This document shows positions 17,771 through 26,351 of a DNA stretch of 64,000 nt, one piece after another. Under the pieces are notes generated by a model, which worked only from the letters and a program-made list of their open reading frames with translations, was not told the origin of the DNA and searched no databases. Positions within the stretch are counted from its first letter, which is position 1, and each line of letters starts with the position of its first letter. The DNA comes from Rhizobium rhododendri (GTDB taxonomy: Bacteria > Pseudomonadota > Alphaproteobacteria > Rhizobiales > Rhizobiaceae), in assembly GCF_007000325.2 (NCBI RefSeq), contig NZ_CP117267.1:62001-126000 (forward strand). Reading direction: 5' to 3'. A program made the position numbers and the translations under genes.

Positions 17771-18484
17771 TCAGGCGGTAGCAGCGTCTGTCGCGGGAGT
17801 ACCTGTGCTGGAAGTGATGTTGGCGCCTGTCCAGCTCAGATAGTAGAACTGCGTGCCGACCTGGCCGAAATAGGCGGCGTTGCCGGTGGTTTTGTCGATG
17901 AAGCTGTTGTCGGCGGCGCGACTGAGTGTGCCGTCGCCGTTGCGCTGCAGATGCGCCTTCAGATAGTCGTTCCAGTCGCTGGTCGGGATGGTTTTGGCGG
18001 TGTCAGCTGTCGCGGTCGTGTCAGCGCTGCTGTTGGTTTTCGATGTCGGATCCCAGGCAGCGATTGATACTCCCTGCGTCGGATCGGAAACGGTGAGGGT
18101 GCCGCCGCTGAGCGCGTCGAGCATCGCTTTCGCCTGTTTCGCGCCGTCGCTGGTGCCGGCTGCGGTCGCGGTAAGGTTCTGCTTCAGCAGCGCCATGAAC
18201 GAGGTCGTGGTGATGTCGGTGCTCGCCGTGTCCGAGTTATCTGTCGAGGATGTCGTCGCAGTTTCGTCGGACTGGCTGTTCGAGAGGCTGTTGAGCATGC
18301 TGGCAAGCGATGCCTGAGCCGATGACGGCAGGCTCGAGACATTTTTTCCGACGCTCGATCCGTCGAGCAGCGAACTGTCGGACGTGCCGCTGCCGCTGCT
18401 GTCGCTGCTGGTATCTCCGGAGGTCAAAACCTTGAGGGCCAGTTGGGCGGCGATCAGTCGCGTGGAGGAGAGGGCGGTAACCAT
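17771..18484 (-). CDS. Ser/Thr/Asp-rich protein of unknown function
   Basis: A 237-residue protein beginning MVTALSSTRLIAAQLALKVL, then a low-complexity region of Ser, Thr, Asp and Gly (about residues 25-110). The C-terminal part is ordered, with DWNDYLKAHLQRNGDGTLSR and AAYFGQVGTQFYYLSWTG. No signal peptide or membrane segment is clear. I do not recognise the family. The low-complexity composition recalls surface or flagellar hook-associated proteins, but that is a guess. The ATG at 18484 follows AGGAAGG by six bases; longer in-frame starts lack an SD and would add a basic tail. Confidence 0.65.
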   Translation of the reverse strand: MVTALSSTRLIAAQLALKVLTSGDTSSDSSGSGTSDSSLLDGSSVGKNVSSLPSSAQASLASMLNSLSNSQSDETATTSSTDNSDTASTDITTTSFMALLKQNLTATAAGTSDGAKQAKAMLDALSGGTLTVSDPTQGVSIAAWDPTSKTNSSADTTATADTAKTIPTSDWNDYLKAHLQRNGDGTLSRAADNSFIDKTTGNAAYFGQVGTQFYYLSWTGANITSSTGTPATDAATA

Positions 18485-18696
18485 CTGGGGCCTTCCTGGG
18501 CGATGCCAACCCGCCCGTTTGCGTGCTCGGCCTGGCGTGTGAACGCTGCCGCTTGCGAGGAGGTCGTTGTGAAAGGGCCACTGCGTGGCACCCCCGGACA
18601 ACCCTCGCAGCGCCGGCAGCGCGACTGTCCCAAGGCTAGGCGAAAGGGCTTGCCCGGAGCTTGCCCGTCAATCGGCGCAGGTTGACGAGCCTCAGC

Positions 18697-19029
18697 TCAG
18701 CTGTTGTGAAAATCTCTCCGCTGCTCGATCTCGGCGATGAGGCGCTGTTGCACCTCGTCGCCTTGGGCCTTGATGCCATCGACCAGATCGCGAAGCGTGC
18801 CGCGCAGGCCGTGCACCTGATCGACGAGTTCCATCACCACATCGACACCGGCCTCGTTGAGCCCCATCGTCTCGATTAGGTCGAGTATCAGCCTGCCGCG
18901 CGCGACATCGGCTTCGCGGAACGCTCTTCCCCCTTCGGTGGCATCGGGCACAAGCCATCCCTGCTCGATCCAGACGTCAAGAACCGAGACTTCGATATGC
19001 AGCGACTGGCGGAATTCACGATCGTCCAT
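18697..19029 (-). CDS. cbpM: Chaperone modulator CbpM
   Basis: A 110-residue protein with a MerR-like fold, matching CbpM, which binds and inhibits the DnaJ-like protein CbpA. Features are the N-terminal block SLHIEVSVLDVWIEQGWLVP, then FREADVARGRLILDLIETMG, and a C-terminal coiled helix VHGLRGTLRDLVDGIK. It starts three bases after the cbpA stop, with GGGAGG in the end of cbpA as ribosome site, so the two are cotranscribed, the usual arrangement. Confidence 0.9.
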   Translation of the reverse strand: MDDREFRQSLHIEVSVLDVWIEQGWLVPDATEGGRAFREADVARGRLILDLIETMGLNEAGVDVVMELVDQVHGLRGTLRDLVDGIKAQGDEVQQRLIAEIEQRRDFHNS

Positions 19030-19032
19030 GGT

Positions 19033-19947
19033 TCAGCCTCCCATGCTGGCTCTGGGTTCGTGTTTCTCCCCGGCTGCCCAGTCTTTCACGAAGGCCGTCA
19101 GTTCGGCATCCGGTGTCTCGGGCAGCACGATCTTTAATGTGACATAGGCGTCGCCATGTTCGCCGCCACGCTTGGGAACGCCTTTTCCTTTCAGGCGCAT
19201 CACTTTGCCCGTGTTCGAGTTCGGGGCGAGCGTGATGGCGACCGCGCCCGATGGCGTGGGTACTCGCACCTTGCCGCCCAGCACCGCCTCACGCAGGCTG
19301 ATCGGCATGTCGAAGCGGATGTCATCTCCGTCCCGCACATAAAATTTATGCGGCCGGACCTTGATGTCGATCATCGCGTCGCCGGCCGGAGCGCCGTTCA
19401 AGCCCGGATCGCCCTTGCCGCGCAGTCGCAGTGTCTGGCCATCGGCAGTGCCCGGCGGGATCTGCACGTCGAGCGACGGGCCGTTCGGCAATTTGACTTG
19501 CGTCTTGGTGCCGTTGACGGCGTCGAGAAAGTCGACCTCCATCGAAAAGCGTCTATCCTGGCCCTTCATTTGCTGGGCTCCCTGCCCACGGCGCGAAAAG
19601 AAACTGGAGAATATATCGTCAGCACCGCCAAAGTCGGCAAAACCGCCGCTGTTCTGGTAAGGCCCGCCGCGTCCTTCGTTCGAGGCATAGTCGCGGTAAT
19701 ACTGGCGCTGCTGAGCTTTTTCGCTGCCGCCGGCATCGATTTCTCCGCGATCGAAGCGCGCCCGCTGTTCCTCGTCGCCGAGGATCGCATAGGCGGCCGA
19801 AACCTCCTTGAATTTTTCTTCTGCCTGCTTGTTTCCCGGATTGAGGTCCGGATGAAGCTTCTTGGCGAGCTTGCGGTAGGCGCTCTGGATGTCCTTCTGC
19901 GCCGCGTCCCGCTTGACGCCGAGAAGCTGGTAGGGATCACCACTCAT
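19033..19947 (-). CDS. cbpA: Curved DNA-binding / DnaJ-class chaperone CbpA
   Basis: A 304-residue DnaJ homologue. The J domain occupies residues 1-70 with the HPD motif in KLAKKLHPDLNPGN; a Gly/Phe-rich linker follows (about 75-115), then two C-terminal beta domains with PPGTADGQTLRLRGKGDPG and MRLKGKGVPKRGGEHGD. It lacks the zinc-finger Cys motifs of DnaJ, as expected for CbpA. It would stimulate DnaK. GGAGAAATCC precedes the ATG. The inhibitor CbpM is encoded directly downstream. Confidence 0.92.
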   Translation of the reverse strand: MSGDPYQLLGVKRDAAQKDIQSAYRKLAKKLHPDLNPGNKQAEEKFKEVSAAYAILGDEEQRARFDRGEIDAGGSEKAQQRQYYRDYASNEGRGGPYQNSGGFADFGGADDIFSSFFSRRGQGAQQMKGQDRRFSMEVDFLDAVNGTKTQVKLPNGPSLDVQIPPGTADGQTLRLRGKGDPGLNGAPAGDAMIDIKVRPHKFYVRDGDDIRFDMPISLREAVLGGKVRVPTPSGAVAITLAPNSNTGKVMRLKGKGVPKRGGEHGDAYVTLKIVLPETPDAELTAFVKDWAAGEKHEPRASMGG

Positions 19948-20020
19948 GGATTTCTCCGTCTCGTAAAGAATTTAGCCCGGCAGAAACTACCTCGTCGGCG
20001 CGCTTCCCGGGTCTATCGAA

Positions 20021-20242
20021 TCACAGATAGGCATTGATGCCGCCGTTCACACCATTGGAAGCCTTTTTTCCGCAGAAGACCAGCGGCTTGGCATAGAAGC
20101 CCCCGGCCAATTCACACCATCGCTGCCGGTCCGGCAGGGGACGACGGTACTGCATCCGGGGAGCGGTCAGTGACGACGATCGCGGAGGGCCAGAACCAGC
20201 CGTTTCGGCGTCGCTTGTTGTATCTTCGTCCCGCCTACCCAT
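20021..20242 (-). CDS. Doubtful small ORF in the cbpA upstream region
   Basis: A 73-codon frame in the 397-base gap between cbpA (19947) and the aldo/keto reductase gene (20345). It ends in FYAKPLVFCGKKASNGVNGG, has a basic middle, and an AGAGGGAG just before the ATG, closer than an ideal SD. No family is recognised and it could be chance. Nothing else is visible in this gap beyond expected promoters. Confidence 0.2.
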   Translation of the reverse strand: MGRRDEDTTSDAETAGSGPPRSSSLTAPRMQYRRPLPDRQRWCELAGGFYAKPLVFCGKKASNGVNGGINAYL

Positions 20243-20344
20243 CTCCCTCTACGCCGGGCAGCGAATGGCCTTGCGCAGAAAATGCCTCCGGCCTCGAAGA
20301 ATTTCCGAAAGATAGATTGAGAAAGAGACGATCATGACCGAATT

Positions 20345-21214
20345 TTGAATGCATCCAAGTCCGGGACCTTCAAGATTGGCGGCGATCTCACCGTCAACCG
20401 TCTTGGTTTCGGCGCCATGCGCATCACAGGCAAGGGAATCTGGGGCGACCCCGCCGATCGCGAGGAGAGCATCCGCACCCTCAAGCGACTGCCCGAGCTT
20501 GGCGTCAACTTCATCGATACCGCCGATTCCTACGGCCCTGATGTCTCGGAGCAGCTGATCAAGGAGGCATTGCACCCCTACGGAAATATGGTGATCGCCA
20601 CCAAGGGCGGTCTGACGCGCACCGGTCCTGAGGTCTGGATACCCGTCGGTCGCCCCGAATATCTCATCCAGCAAGCCCACAAGAGCCTGCGTAATCTCGG
20701 CGTCGAACAGATCGACCTCTGGCAATTGCACCGCATCGATCCAAAGGTTCCGGCGAAGGAACAGTTCGATGCCATCAAGTCGTTGCTGGACGACAAGATC
20801 ATCCGCCACGCCGGCCTGAGCGAGGTGTCCGTGGCCGAGATCGAAGCCGCCTCGAAGGTCTTCAAGGTATCGACGGTGCAGAACCGCTATAACCTCGTCG
20901 ACCGCACCAGCGAAGACGTGCTCGATTACTGCGAGAAGCACGGAATCGGCTTCATTCCCTGGTACCCGCTCGCCGCCGGCGATCTCGCCAAGCCCGGTTC
21001 GCTGCTGGATACCATCGCCAAGCGCCACAACGCAGCCCCGAGCCAGATCGCGCTTGACTGGGTGTTGAAGCGCAGTCCCGTGATGCTGCCGATCCCCGGG
21101 ACGTCAAAGGTCAAGCATCTGGAAGAGAACGTGGCGGCGGTCAACTTCACCCTGTCCGAGGATGAGTTCAAGGCCCTCGACGCGGAAGGCAGGAAGGTCT
21201 TCAAGGCCGCCTGA
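20345..21214 (+). CDS. Aldo/keto reductase
   Basis: A 289-residue NADPH-dependent aldo/keto reductase. The catalytic tetrad is visible: Asp in [10 protein letters not shown] with Tyr, Lys in MVIATKGG, and His in LWQLHRID. The cofactor site includes MLPIPGTSK near the C-terminus. The start is unclear. A good SD (GAAAGAGA, 20321-20328) precedes ATG 20334, but that frame stops at once (ATG ACC GAA TTT TGA); the main frame begins with TTG 20345, too far from the SD. One extra T in the TTTT run would join them (see findings). The substrate is unknown. Confidence 0.85.
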   Translation: MNASKSGTFKIGGDLTVNRLGFGAMRITGKGIWGDPADREESIRTLKRLPELGVNFIDTADSYGPDVSEQLIKEALHPYGNMVIATKGGLTRTGPEVWIPVGRPEYLIQQAHKSLRNLGVEQIDLWQLHRIDPKVPAKEQFDAIKSLLDDKIIRHAGLSEVSVAEIEAASKVFKVSTVQNRYNLVDRTSEDVLDYCEKHGIGFIPWYPLAAGDLAKPGSLLDTIAKRHNAAPSQIALDWVLKRSPVMLPIPGTSKVKHLEENVAAVNFTLSEDEFKALDAEGRKVFKAA

Positions 21215-21224
21215 GCCAGAGCGG

Positions 21225-21278
21225 CAGCCGAAAGTGACAACAGCCGAAAGTGACAAAAGCAACGCCGTCACTTTCGGC
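21225..21278. repeat. Perfect 16-bp tandem repeat plus inverted copy after the aldo/keto reductase gene
   Basis: CAGCCGAAAGTGACAA occurs twice in a row (21225-21240 and 21241-21256). GTCACTTTCGGC at 21267-21278 is the exact inverse of 12 bases of either copy, so two alternative 12-pair hairpins are possible. It begins ten bases after the reductase stop and has no T-run. Confidence 0.85.
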
Positions 21279-21506
21279 ATTATCTCACGAAACCCATGGA
21301 CTTACGGTCGCGCGAGCATTTGCCCGTCGCTCTGTCAATATCCCAAACGCTCACTTTCTCGGCTGCTAATTAGGCGAATTGTCGCAGAGGCATGCTCTAA
21401 TGCAGGCGCTGGCTCAATAAGCCTGACTTACTCATGCATCAAACGCATTGCTGCAATGCAATGTCAGTCATTTTAAAAAGCGGGCAGTGACTGTATCTAT
21501 TGTTTC

Positions 21507-21625
21507 GAAGGCAGCGCACTCCTCCTCCCGGCGCTTCCTTCTTCGATCGGCAGCACTCCTCCTCCCAGTTGCCGATCTCTATTAAGAGCCCGACGCATCC
21601 TCCTCCCGCGTCGGGCTCTTTAAGT
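21507..21625 (+). ncRNA. Trans-acting sRNA with three CCUCCUCCC loops (alpha-r14 / suhB 'cuckoo' family)
   Basis: Three consecutive hairpins each expose the anti-Shine-Dalgarno sequence CTCCTCCC in the loop: 21507-21541 (11-position stem with one mismatch), 21545-21577 (GATCGGCA/TGCCGATC) and 21584-21620 (AAGAGCCCGACGC/GCGTCGGGCTCTT, 13 perfect pairs, then TTAAG), the last serving as terminator. This is the architecture of the alphaproteobacterial alpha-r14/suhB RNA family, related in motif to CcsR RNAs of Rhodobacter. The loops can pair with SDs of target mRNAs. The TSS is inferred at about 21500-21507; the promoter is not clear. Confidence 0.85.
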
Positions 21626-21642
21626 TTCCAGCTCAGCCAATA

Positions 21643-22026
21643 TCAGTCTCCAATACGCGCCACGCCTGTCTGGCCGTTGTCGCGCGTCCATTTGACCTTG
21701 CCGGCGCCGTCCCGTTCGAGCACGAAGCACATCGGCGCGCCGTCGTACCAGGTCTTGAATTGCTGGCAGAGCCGGTCGGATTTGATCCACCATTTCCCGA
21801 CGTCGTTCGGCTTGATGAACTTGCCAAGGCCGACCGCCTCGCCATTGCCGTCGACGGTTCCGGACTTGTGGTAGGTAAGGGGCATTTCGCCACCGAGCGG
21901 GGCTGCGAGATAGATCGTGCGGCCAATGATATCGCTGCGGATATCGTTGTCCGTCATAGCTTCGGCCCGGGCGGAGACTGGAAGGAGCGCTGCGAGCGCA
22001 AGGAGTGCAGGGAGCAACGGCTTCAT
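21643..22026 (-). CDS. Small secreted protein of unknown function
   Basis: A 127-residue protein with a signal peptide (MKPLLPALLALAALLPVSARA). The mature part has TDNDIRSDIIGRTIYLAAPL, a WWIKSDRLCQQFKTWYDG core and MCFVLERDG, with two cysteines that could form a disulfide. The pattern (I-x-G-x-T followed by W and paired Cys) recalls small periplasmic DUF proteins of Rhizobiales, but I cannot assign one. It lies 22 bases beyond the sRNA terminator on the opposite strand. Confidence 0.75.
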   Translation of the reverse strand: MKPLLPALLALAALLPVSARAEAMTDNDIRSDIIGRTIYLAAPLGGEMPLTYHKSGTVDGNGEAVGLGKFIKPNDVGKWWIKSDRLCQQFKTWYDGAPMCFVLERDGAGKVKWTRDNGQTGVARIGD

Positions 22027-22250
22027 CTTTGACCTCTGGTCGGTTGATACAAAGCCATCTACGTCGCAGCCGCCAATTTGGTTTCACCATCTCCCGACAA
22101 AGCCATCGTTTCTACCGGCCATTCGCTCCATCGGACGTCTGTGATGGAGAGGTCCAGTCTTTCAAAAATCTATAGGCACCAGGGCAGCGCCTGATATATC
22201 TCTGCGATTGATTTGCTGCGCAGCGCAGCCGTGTTCGGATATGCAGGCCC

Positions 22251-23501
22251 ATGACGGAAGACACCCGGAAAACCACCATCGTCATCGGCGCCGGCATTGT
22301 CGGCGCTGCCATCTCTTTCGAACTGCAACGACGTGGCCACCGGGTGACGCTTGTCGACAAGGGCGAGCCTGGCAGGGGCACGTCGTTTGGCAACATGGCC
22401 AGCATCGCGCTCGATTTTGCCGCCGGCTCCGGCCCCTCGACATGGCGCAAGATGCCGGGGTGGTTGCTCGATCCGGAAGGGCCCGTCTGGCTACGGCCTT
22501 CCTATGCGCCAAAGATATTGCCGTGGTTCCTGCGTTTCCTCGCCGCCGGCCGTCCATCGCGTCTGCGTCAGATCGAGGATGCCGGGATGGCCCTGTCGGC
22601 TCCTGCACTTGCCGATTTTCGCGCCATGCTGGATGCAATAGGCGCACCCGAATTGATGACCGAGGACGGATGCCTTGCCATCTACGAAACCGAGGCTGAA
22701 TTTGCGGGCGATCGCGGCCATCTGGAGATGATGCAACGCAATGGTTTCGAGCATTCGGTCGTCAGCGGTGCCGACCTCCGCGCTCTCGAACCGGCCCTCT
22801 CTACCCACATTGCCAAGGCGGTGCTGCTGCCGAACAACAAGTCCATCCGCAATCCCTATCATCTGGTTCTGAAGCTGGTCGATGCTGCGAAAGCGGCCGG
22901 TACAGGCTTCGTCTCTGGCGAAGCCACCATGATGGAGCGCCGGGCGGGCGGCGGTGTCACAGTCATGCTCGCCGATGGCCGCAGGCTCGATGCCGACGAT
23001 GCGGTGGTTGCTGCCGGCGTGCCGACGCGGGTGATCGCCAAGGCTTTGGGCGAGCCTATCCCGCTCGAGACCGAACGGGGTTATCACACGCAGATCATGG
23101 CCCCCGGCATTTCCATGCGCCACTCGATCATCTGGCCGGCCCGCGCCTTCATGGTGACGCCGACCGCCGGCGGCATCCGCGTCGGCGGCAACGTCGAGCT
23201 TGCAGGCCTCGATGCGCCGCCGGATTATCGCCGTCCCCGCGTCCTCGTCCGCCATGCCCAGAGGGCGCTGCCCGGCCTCAAGGTAGAGGAGGCCACCGAC
23301 TGGATGGGCCATCGCCCCTCGTTGCCGGATACCATCCCCATCATTTCCGCGTCCTCCCGACTACCGGGCGTCTGGTATGCAACCGGTCACGGTCATCTCG
23401 GTCTCACCTATTCCGCCACGACAGCCCGCCTGATGGCGGATATGATCGGTGGCATGAAACCGTCGATCGATATGACGCCGTTCCGCATCAACCGTTATTA
23501 G
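22251..23501 (+). CDS. FAD-dependent D-amino-acid/glycine oxidoreductase (DadA-like)
   Basis: A 416-residue flavoprotein of the DAO family. The dinucleotide site is IVIGAGIVGAAISFELQRRG near residues 10-29, followed by the acidic end VTLVDKG. The C-terminal DWMGHRPSLPDTIPIISAS and GHGHLGLTYSATTARLM complete the fold. Such enzymes oxidise D-amino acids or cyclic imino acids to imines. It is the first gene of an apparent three-gene operon with an SDR (10 bases later) and a proline-racemase family enzyme, so a substrate such as a hydroxyproline or D-proline derivative is plausible. No strong SD is seen. Confidence 0.88.
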   Translation: MTEDTRKTTIVIGAGIVGAAISFELQRRGHRVTLVDKGEPGRGTSFGNMASIALDFAAGSGPSTWRKMPGWLLDPEGPVWLRPSYAPKILPWFLRFLAAGRPSRLRQIEDAGMALSAPALADFRAMLDAIGAPELMTEDGCLAIYETEAEFAGDRGHLEMMQRNGFEHSVVSGADLRALEPALSTHIAKAVLLPNNKSIRNPYHLVLKLVDAAKAAGTGFVSGEATMMERRAGGGVTVMLADGRRLDADDAVVAAGVPTRVIAKALGEPIPLETERGYHTQIMAPGISMRHSIIWPARAFMVTPTAGGIRVGGNVELAGLDAPPDYRRPRVLVRHAQRALPGLKVEEATDWMGHRPSLPDTIPIISASSRLPGVWYATGHGHLGLTYSATTARLMADMIGGMKPSIDMTPFRINRY

Positions 23502-23511
23502 GAGAAAGCCG

Positions 23512-24222
23512 ATGTCCGATACCCAAAAGCCAGTCGCTCTCATTACCGGCGGCGGCCGGGGCATGGGCGAGGCGATCGCCCGCGAACTGGTGGCCACCGG
23601 CTATCGTGTCGCGCTGATGTCGCCCTCCGAAAGCTGCGAGAAGCTGGCTGCCGAACTCGGCGGAGTCGCCTCGCGCGGCGTGGCGGAAAAGGCGGAAGAC
23701 ATCCAGGCAATCTTCGACCTGACCATGAAGACCTATGGTCGCATCGATGCGGTGGTCAACCATACCGGCCATCCGCCGAAGGGCGATCTGCTCGACATTT
23801 CCGACGAAAACTGGACGCTCGGCTCCGACATGATGGTGCTCAGCGTCGTGCGCATGGCGCGGTTGGTCACCCCGGTGATGCTGCGCCAGGGCAAGGGTGC
23901 CTTCGTCAACATCACCACCTTCGCCGCATACGAGCCCTCGCTGGTATTCCCGGTCTCCTGCGCGTACCGTGCAGCCGCCGGTGCCTTCACGAAGCTCTAT
24001 GCCGATCGCTACGCCGCGGACAATATCCGCATGAATTGCCTGTTGCCGGGCTACATCGATAGCCTCGCCCACAAGCCTGAGACGGCCGAGAAGATCCCGA
24101 TGAAGCGCATTGGCCAGATGCAGGAGGTTGCCAAGACCGCAGCCTTCCTGCTGTCCGACGGTGCCGGCTACATCACCGGCCAGAATATCCGCGTCGACGG
24201 CGGCGTCACCCGGCACGTCTGA
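23512..24222 (+). CDS. SDR family protein with atypical active site
   Basis: A 236-residue Rossmann protein. The cofactor loop is ITGGGRGMGEAIA (residues 12-24) and the C-terminal end shows LLSDGAGYITGQNIRVDGG, both standard for classical SDRs. The catalytic YxxxK motif is not intact: the equivalent stretch reads AYRAAAGAFTK, with Ala at the Lys position and Thr/Ala where Ser is usual (NITTFAAYEP). It may have altered chemistry or use the nearby Lys. GGAGAA precedes the ATG, and it lies between the DadA-like and proline-racemase genes in one operon. Confidence 0.85.
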   Translation: MSDTQKPVALITGGGRGMGEAIARELVATGYRVALMSPSESCEKLAAELGGVASRGVAEKAEDIQAIFDLTMKTYGRIDAVVNHTGHPPKGDLLDISDENWTLGSDMMVLSVVRMARLVTPVMLRQGKGAFVNITTFAAYEPSLVFPVSCAYRAAAGAFTKLYADRYAADNIRMNCLLPGYIDSLAHKPETAEKIPMKRIGQMQEVAKTAAFLLSDGAGYITGQNIRVDGGVTRHV

Positions 24223-24236
24223 TTGGAGAAGATGAT

Positions 24237-25286
24237 ATGAGATGGAAGCGGACGATCCAGCTGCTGGATGTTCATTGCGAGGGTGAGATCGGCCGGGTCG
24301 CGATCGGCGGCGTGCCGAAGATCCCCGGCAATACGATAGCCGAGCAATTGCACTGGATGAACACCGATCCGAAAGGCGAAGAGCTCCGGCGCTTCCTGGT
24401 GCTCGAACCGCGCGGCGCGCCGATCGGCTCCGTCAACCTGCTGCTGCCGGCAAAGCACCCGGATGCAGATGCCGGCTTCATCATCCTGCAGCCCGACCAG
24501 GCCCATGCGAGCTCCGGCTCGAACTCGATCTGCGTCACCACGGCGCTGCTGGAATCCGGTATCGTCGAGATGCATGAGCCGGAAACCACAGTCACGCTCG
24601 ACACCGCCGCAGGCCTCGTTCGGGCGGTTGCCACCTGCCGCGATGGCCGCTGCGAGAAAGTGCGGCTGACCATGGTGCCATCTTTCGTCCACGAACTCGA
24701 CGTGCTGCTCGACACGCCGGAATGGGGCGCGATCAGCGTCGACATCTGCTATGGCGGCATTTTCTACGCCCTGGTCGATGTCGGACAGGTAGGCCTCACC
24801 ATCGAGACGTCGAAGGCGGCCGAGCTGGTGAAAGCTGGCATGGTCCTGCGCGATCGTATCAACCGTACGATGGCCATCGTCCATCCGGAAATCCCGGCGA
24901 TCTCGGGCGTTGCCTACGTGATGTTCCGCGATATCGATGCCGACGGTGCCATCCGCACTTGCACCACGATGTGGCCCGGCCGGGTCGACCGCTCGCCCTG
25001 CGGTACCGGCAACTCCGCCAATCTCGCGACGCTGTACGCGCGCGGCAAGGCGAAGGTCGGCGACGTCTTCAAGTCGCGCTCGATCATCGGGTCGGAATTC
25101 GAAGTAGGCCTCTCCGCCGTCACGGAGGTAGCCGGCAAGCCCGCCATCATTCCGACAATCACCGGCCGAGGCTTCACCTTCGGCCTGTCGCAGGTGTCGC
25201 TGGACCCCTTCGATCCTCTCGCAGCCGGTTTCGCGCTGACGGACGTCTGGGGCCCCTCCGCCGGCGAGATCGGCGCAGGTAAATAA
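24237..25286 (+). CDS. Proline racemase family enzyme (hydroxyproline epimerase or trans-3-hydroxyproline dehydratase)
   Basis: A 349-residue protein of the proline racemase superfamily. The two active-site positions are Ser93 in SSGSNSICV (Cys in true proline racemases) and Cys in DRSPCGTGNSA near residue 255. The Ser/Cys pair is found in 4-hydroxyproline 2-epimerases and trans-3-hydroxy-L-proline dehydratases, so the exact reaction is not decided. The clustered FAD oxidoreductase and SDR suggest breakdown of a hydroxyproline-type compound. It starts 14 bases after the SDR stop with GGAGAAG as SD. A short palindrome TCCCCTCGGGGA follows the stop. Confidence 0.87.
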   Translation: MRWKRTIQLLDVHCEGEIGRVAIGGVPKIPGNTIAEQLHWMNTDPKGEELRRFLVLEPRGAPIGSVNLLLPAKHPDADAGFIILQPDQAHASSGSNSICVTTALLESGIVEMHEPETTVTLDTAAGLVRAVATCRDGRCEKVRLTMVPSFVHELDVLLDTPEWGAISVDICYGGIFYALVDVGQVGLTIETSKAAELVKAGMVLRDRINRTMAIVHPEIPAISGVAYVMFRDIDADGAIRTCTTMWPGRVDRSPCGTGNSANLATLYARGKAKVGDVFKSRSIIGSEFEVGLSAVTEVAGKPAIIPTITGRGFTFGLSQVSLDPFDPLAAGFALTDVWGPSAGEIGAGK

Positions 25287-25346
25287 CCTTCCCCTTCTCC
25301 CCTCGGGGAGGAGGTGCCCCAAGGGCCGATGAAGGTATCTAGCCTT

Positions 25347-26273
25347 CTAAAGCCCGATTTCCCGGGCCCATGGCGGATTGGCGCCGGCGCGCGACACCGT
25401 GACGGCCGCAGCCTTGGCACCGAGCCCGAGGGCATCGCGCAACGCCTTCTCGTCGAGCGAGGCGACCTGCGCCTTCGTCAGCAGATTGTTCATCTTCAGC
25501 GATGCGAGGATGCCGGCGTCGAATGTGTCGCCGGCGCCGACTGTATCGACCACAGTGACGCGTTCGCTCGGCACAGAGACCTTCTGCGACTTGGTGTATC
25601 CCGTCGCGCCCTCCGCCCCCTTGGTGATGACAACCAGCCTGGCGCCGTGGTCGAGCCAATGGGAGGCCAGTTGGTCATGGTCGCCGGACATGCCGAACCA
25701 TTCCAGATCCTCGTCCGAGAATTTCAGGATGTCCGACATCGCCGCCATGCGCTTGATGCGCGCCATATGGGCCGGCTTGTCCTTGATGAAGCCCGGCCGG
25801 ATGTTCGGATCGAGCGAGATGACGCGGCGGGCCTGCTCGCGCGCCATCAATGCCTCGTAGGTCTCGCCGCAGGGGCTGGGGATGAGGCTGATGGCGCCGA
25901 AATGCAGCGCCTCGCAGCTGTCGCCGAGGTCCGGCAGATCGGCTTCGGTGATCATCCGGCCGGCGGTGCCTTCGTCGTAGAAGGCATAGGTCGCCTGGCC
26001 GTTGACCAGCTTCACGAAGGCGATGGTGCTGGGCCGCGAAACGATGGCGCAGGGGCTGGAATCGACGTTGCTCGCCTTCAGCGTCTCGATCAGGATTTCG
26101 CCCAGCATATCGTCGGCAAGGCCGGTGAAGAAGGCAGTCTCGACGCCGAGGCGACCGAGCGCGATAGCGGTGTTGAAGATCGCACCGCCGGCATAGGGCG
26201 CAAAGGCCTTTTCACCCAGCGTCGTTTCCCGGGGCAGCATGTCGATCAAAGCTTCGCCGCAGCACAATATCAT
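25347..26273 (-). CDS. PfkB-family sugar kinase, probable fructokinase
   Basis: A 308-residue ribokinase-fold kinase. The N-terminal block ILCCGEALIDMLPRE and GGAIFNTAIALGRLG form the sugar-binding side, and VDTVGAGDTFDAGIL near residue 250 holds the catalytic Asp and anion hole. This pattern fits fructokinase, which makes fructose 6-phosphate with ATP. The fructose transporter frcBCAK lies about 5 kb away and Pgi about 11 kb away, in agreement. It is transcribed alone; pyrE starts its frame 78 bases upstream on the same strand and could share the mRNA. Confidence 0.83.
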   Translation of the reverse strand: MILCCGEALIDMLPRETTLGEKAFAPYAGGAIFNTAIALGRLGVETAFFTGLADDMLGEILIETLKASNVDSSPCAIVSRPSTIAFVKLVNGQATYAFYDEGTAGRMITEADLPDLGDSCEALHFGAISLIPSPCGETYEALMAREQARRVISLDPNIRPGFIKDKPAHMARIKRMAAMSDILKFSDEDLEWFGMSGDHDQLASHWLDHGARLVVITKGAEGATGYTKSQKVSVPSERVTVVDTVGAGDTFDAGILASLKMNNLLTKAQVASLDEKALRDALGLGAKAAAVTVSRAGANPPWAREIGL

Positions 26274-26351
26274 TCCGGCCTCCCAGAGAGCGTGTCTCTA
26301 TCTTGTACACTGTCAAAAACGGTTAGAGCGATTTCGAAGAAATGCAAAGCG

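Noticed and set aside
21162..21476. 104-codon frame after the aldo/keto reductase gene
   Set aside because: Begins inside the reductase in another frame, contains the tandem repeat, and has no motif or SD.
24168..25322. 384-codon minus-strand frame opposite the proline-racemase gene
   Set aside because: Shadow of a gene with catalytic motifs on the plus strand.
25287..25346. Rhizobial intergenic mosaic element
   Set aside because: Only a short palindrome TCCCCTCGGGGA in a C-rich stretch; too short to assign to a repeat family by eye.
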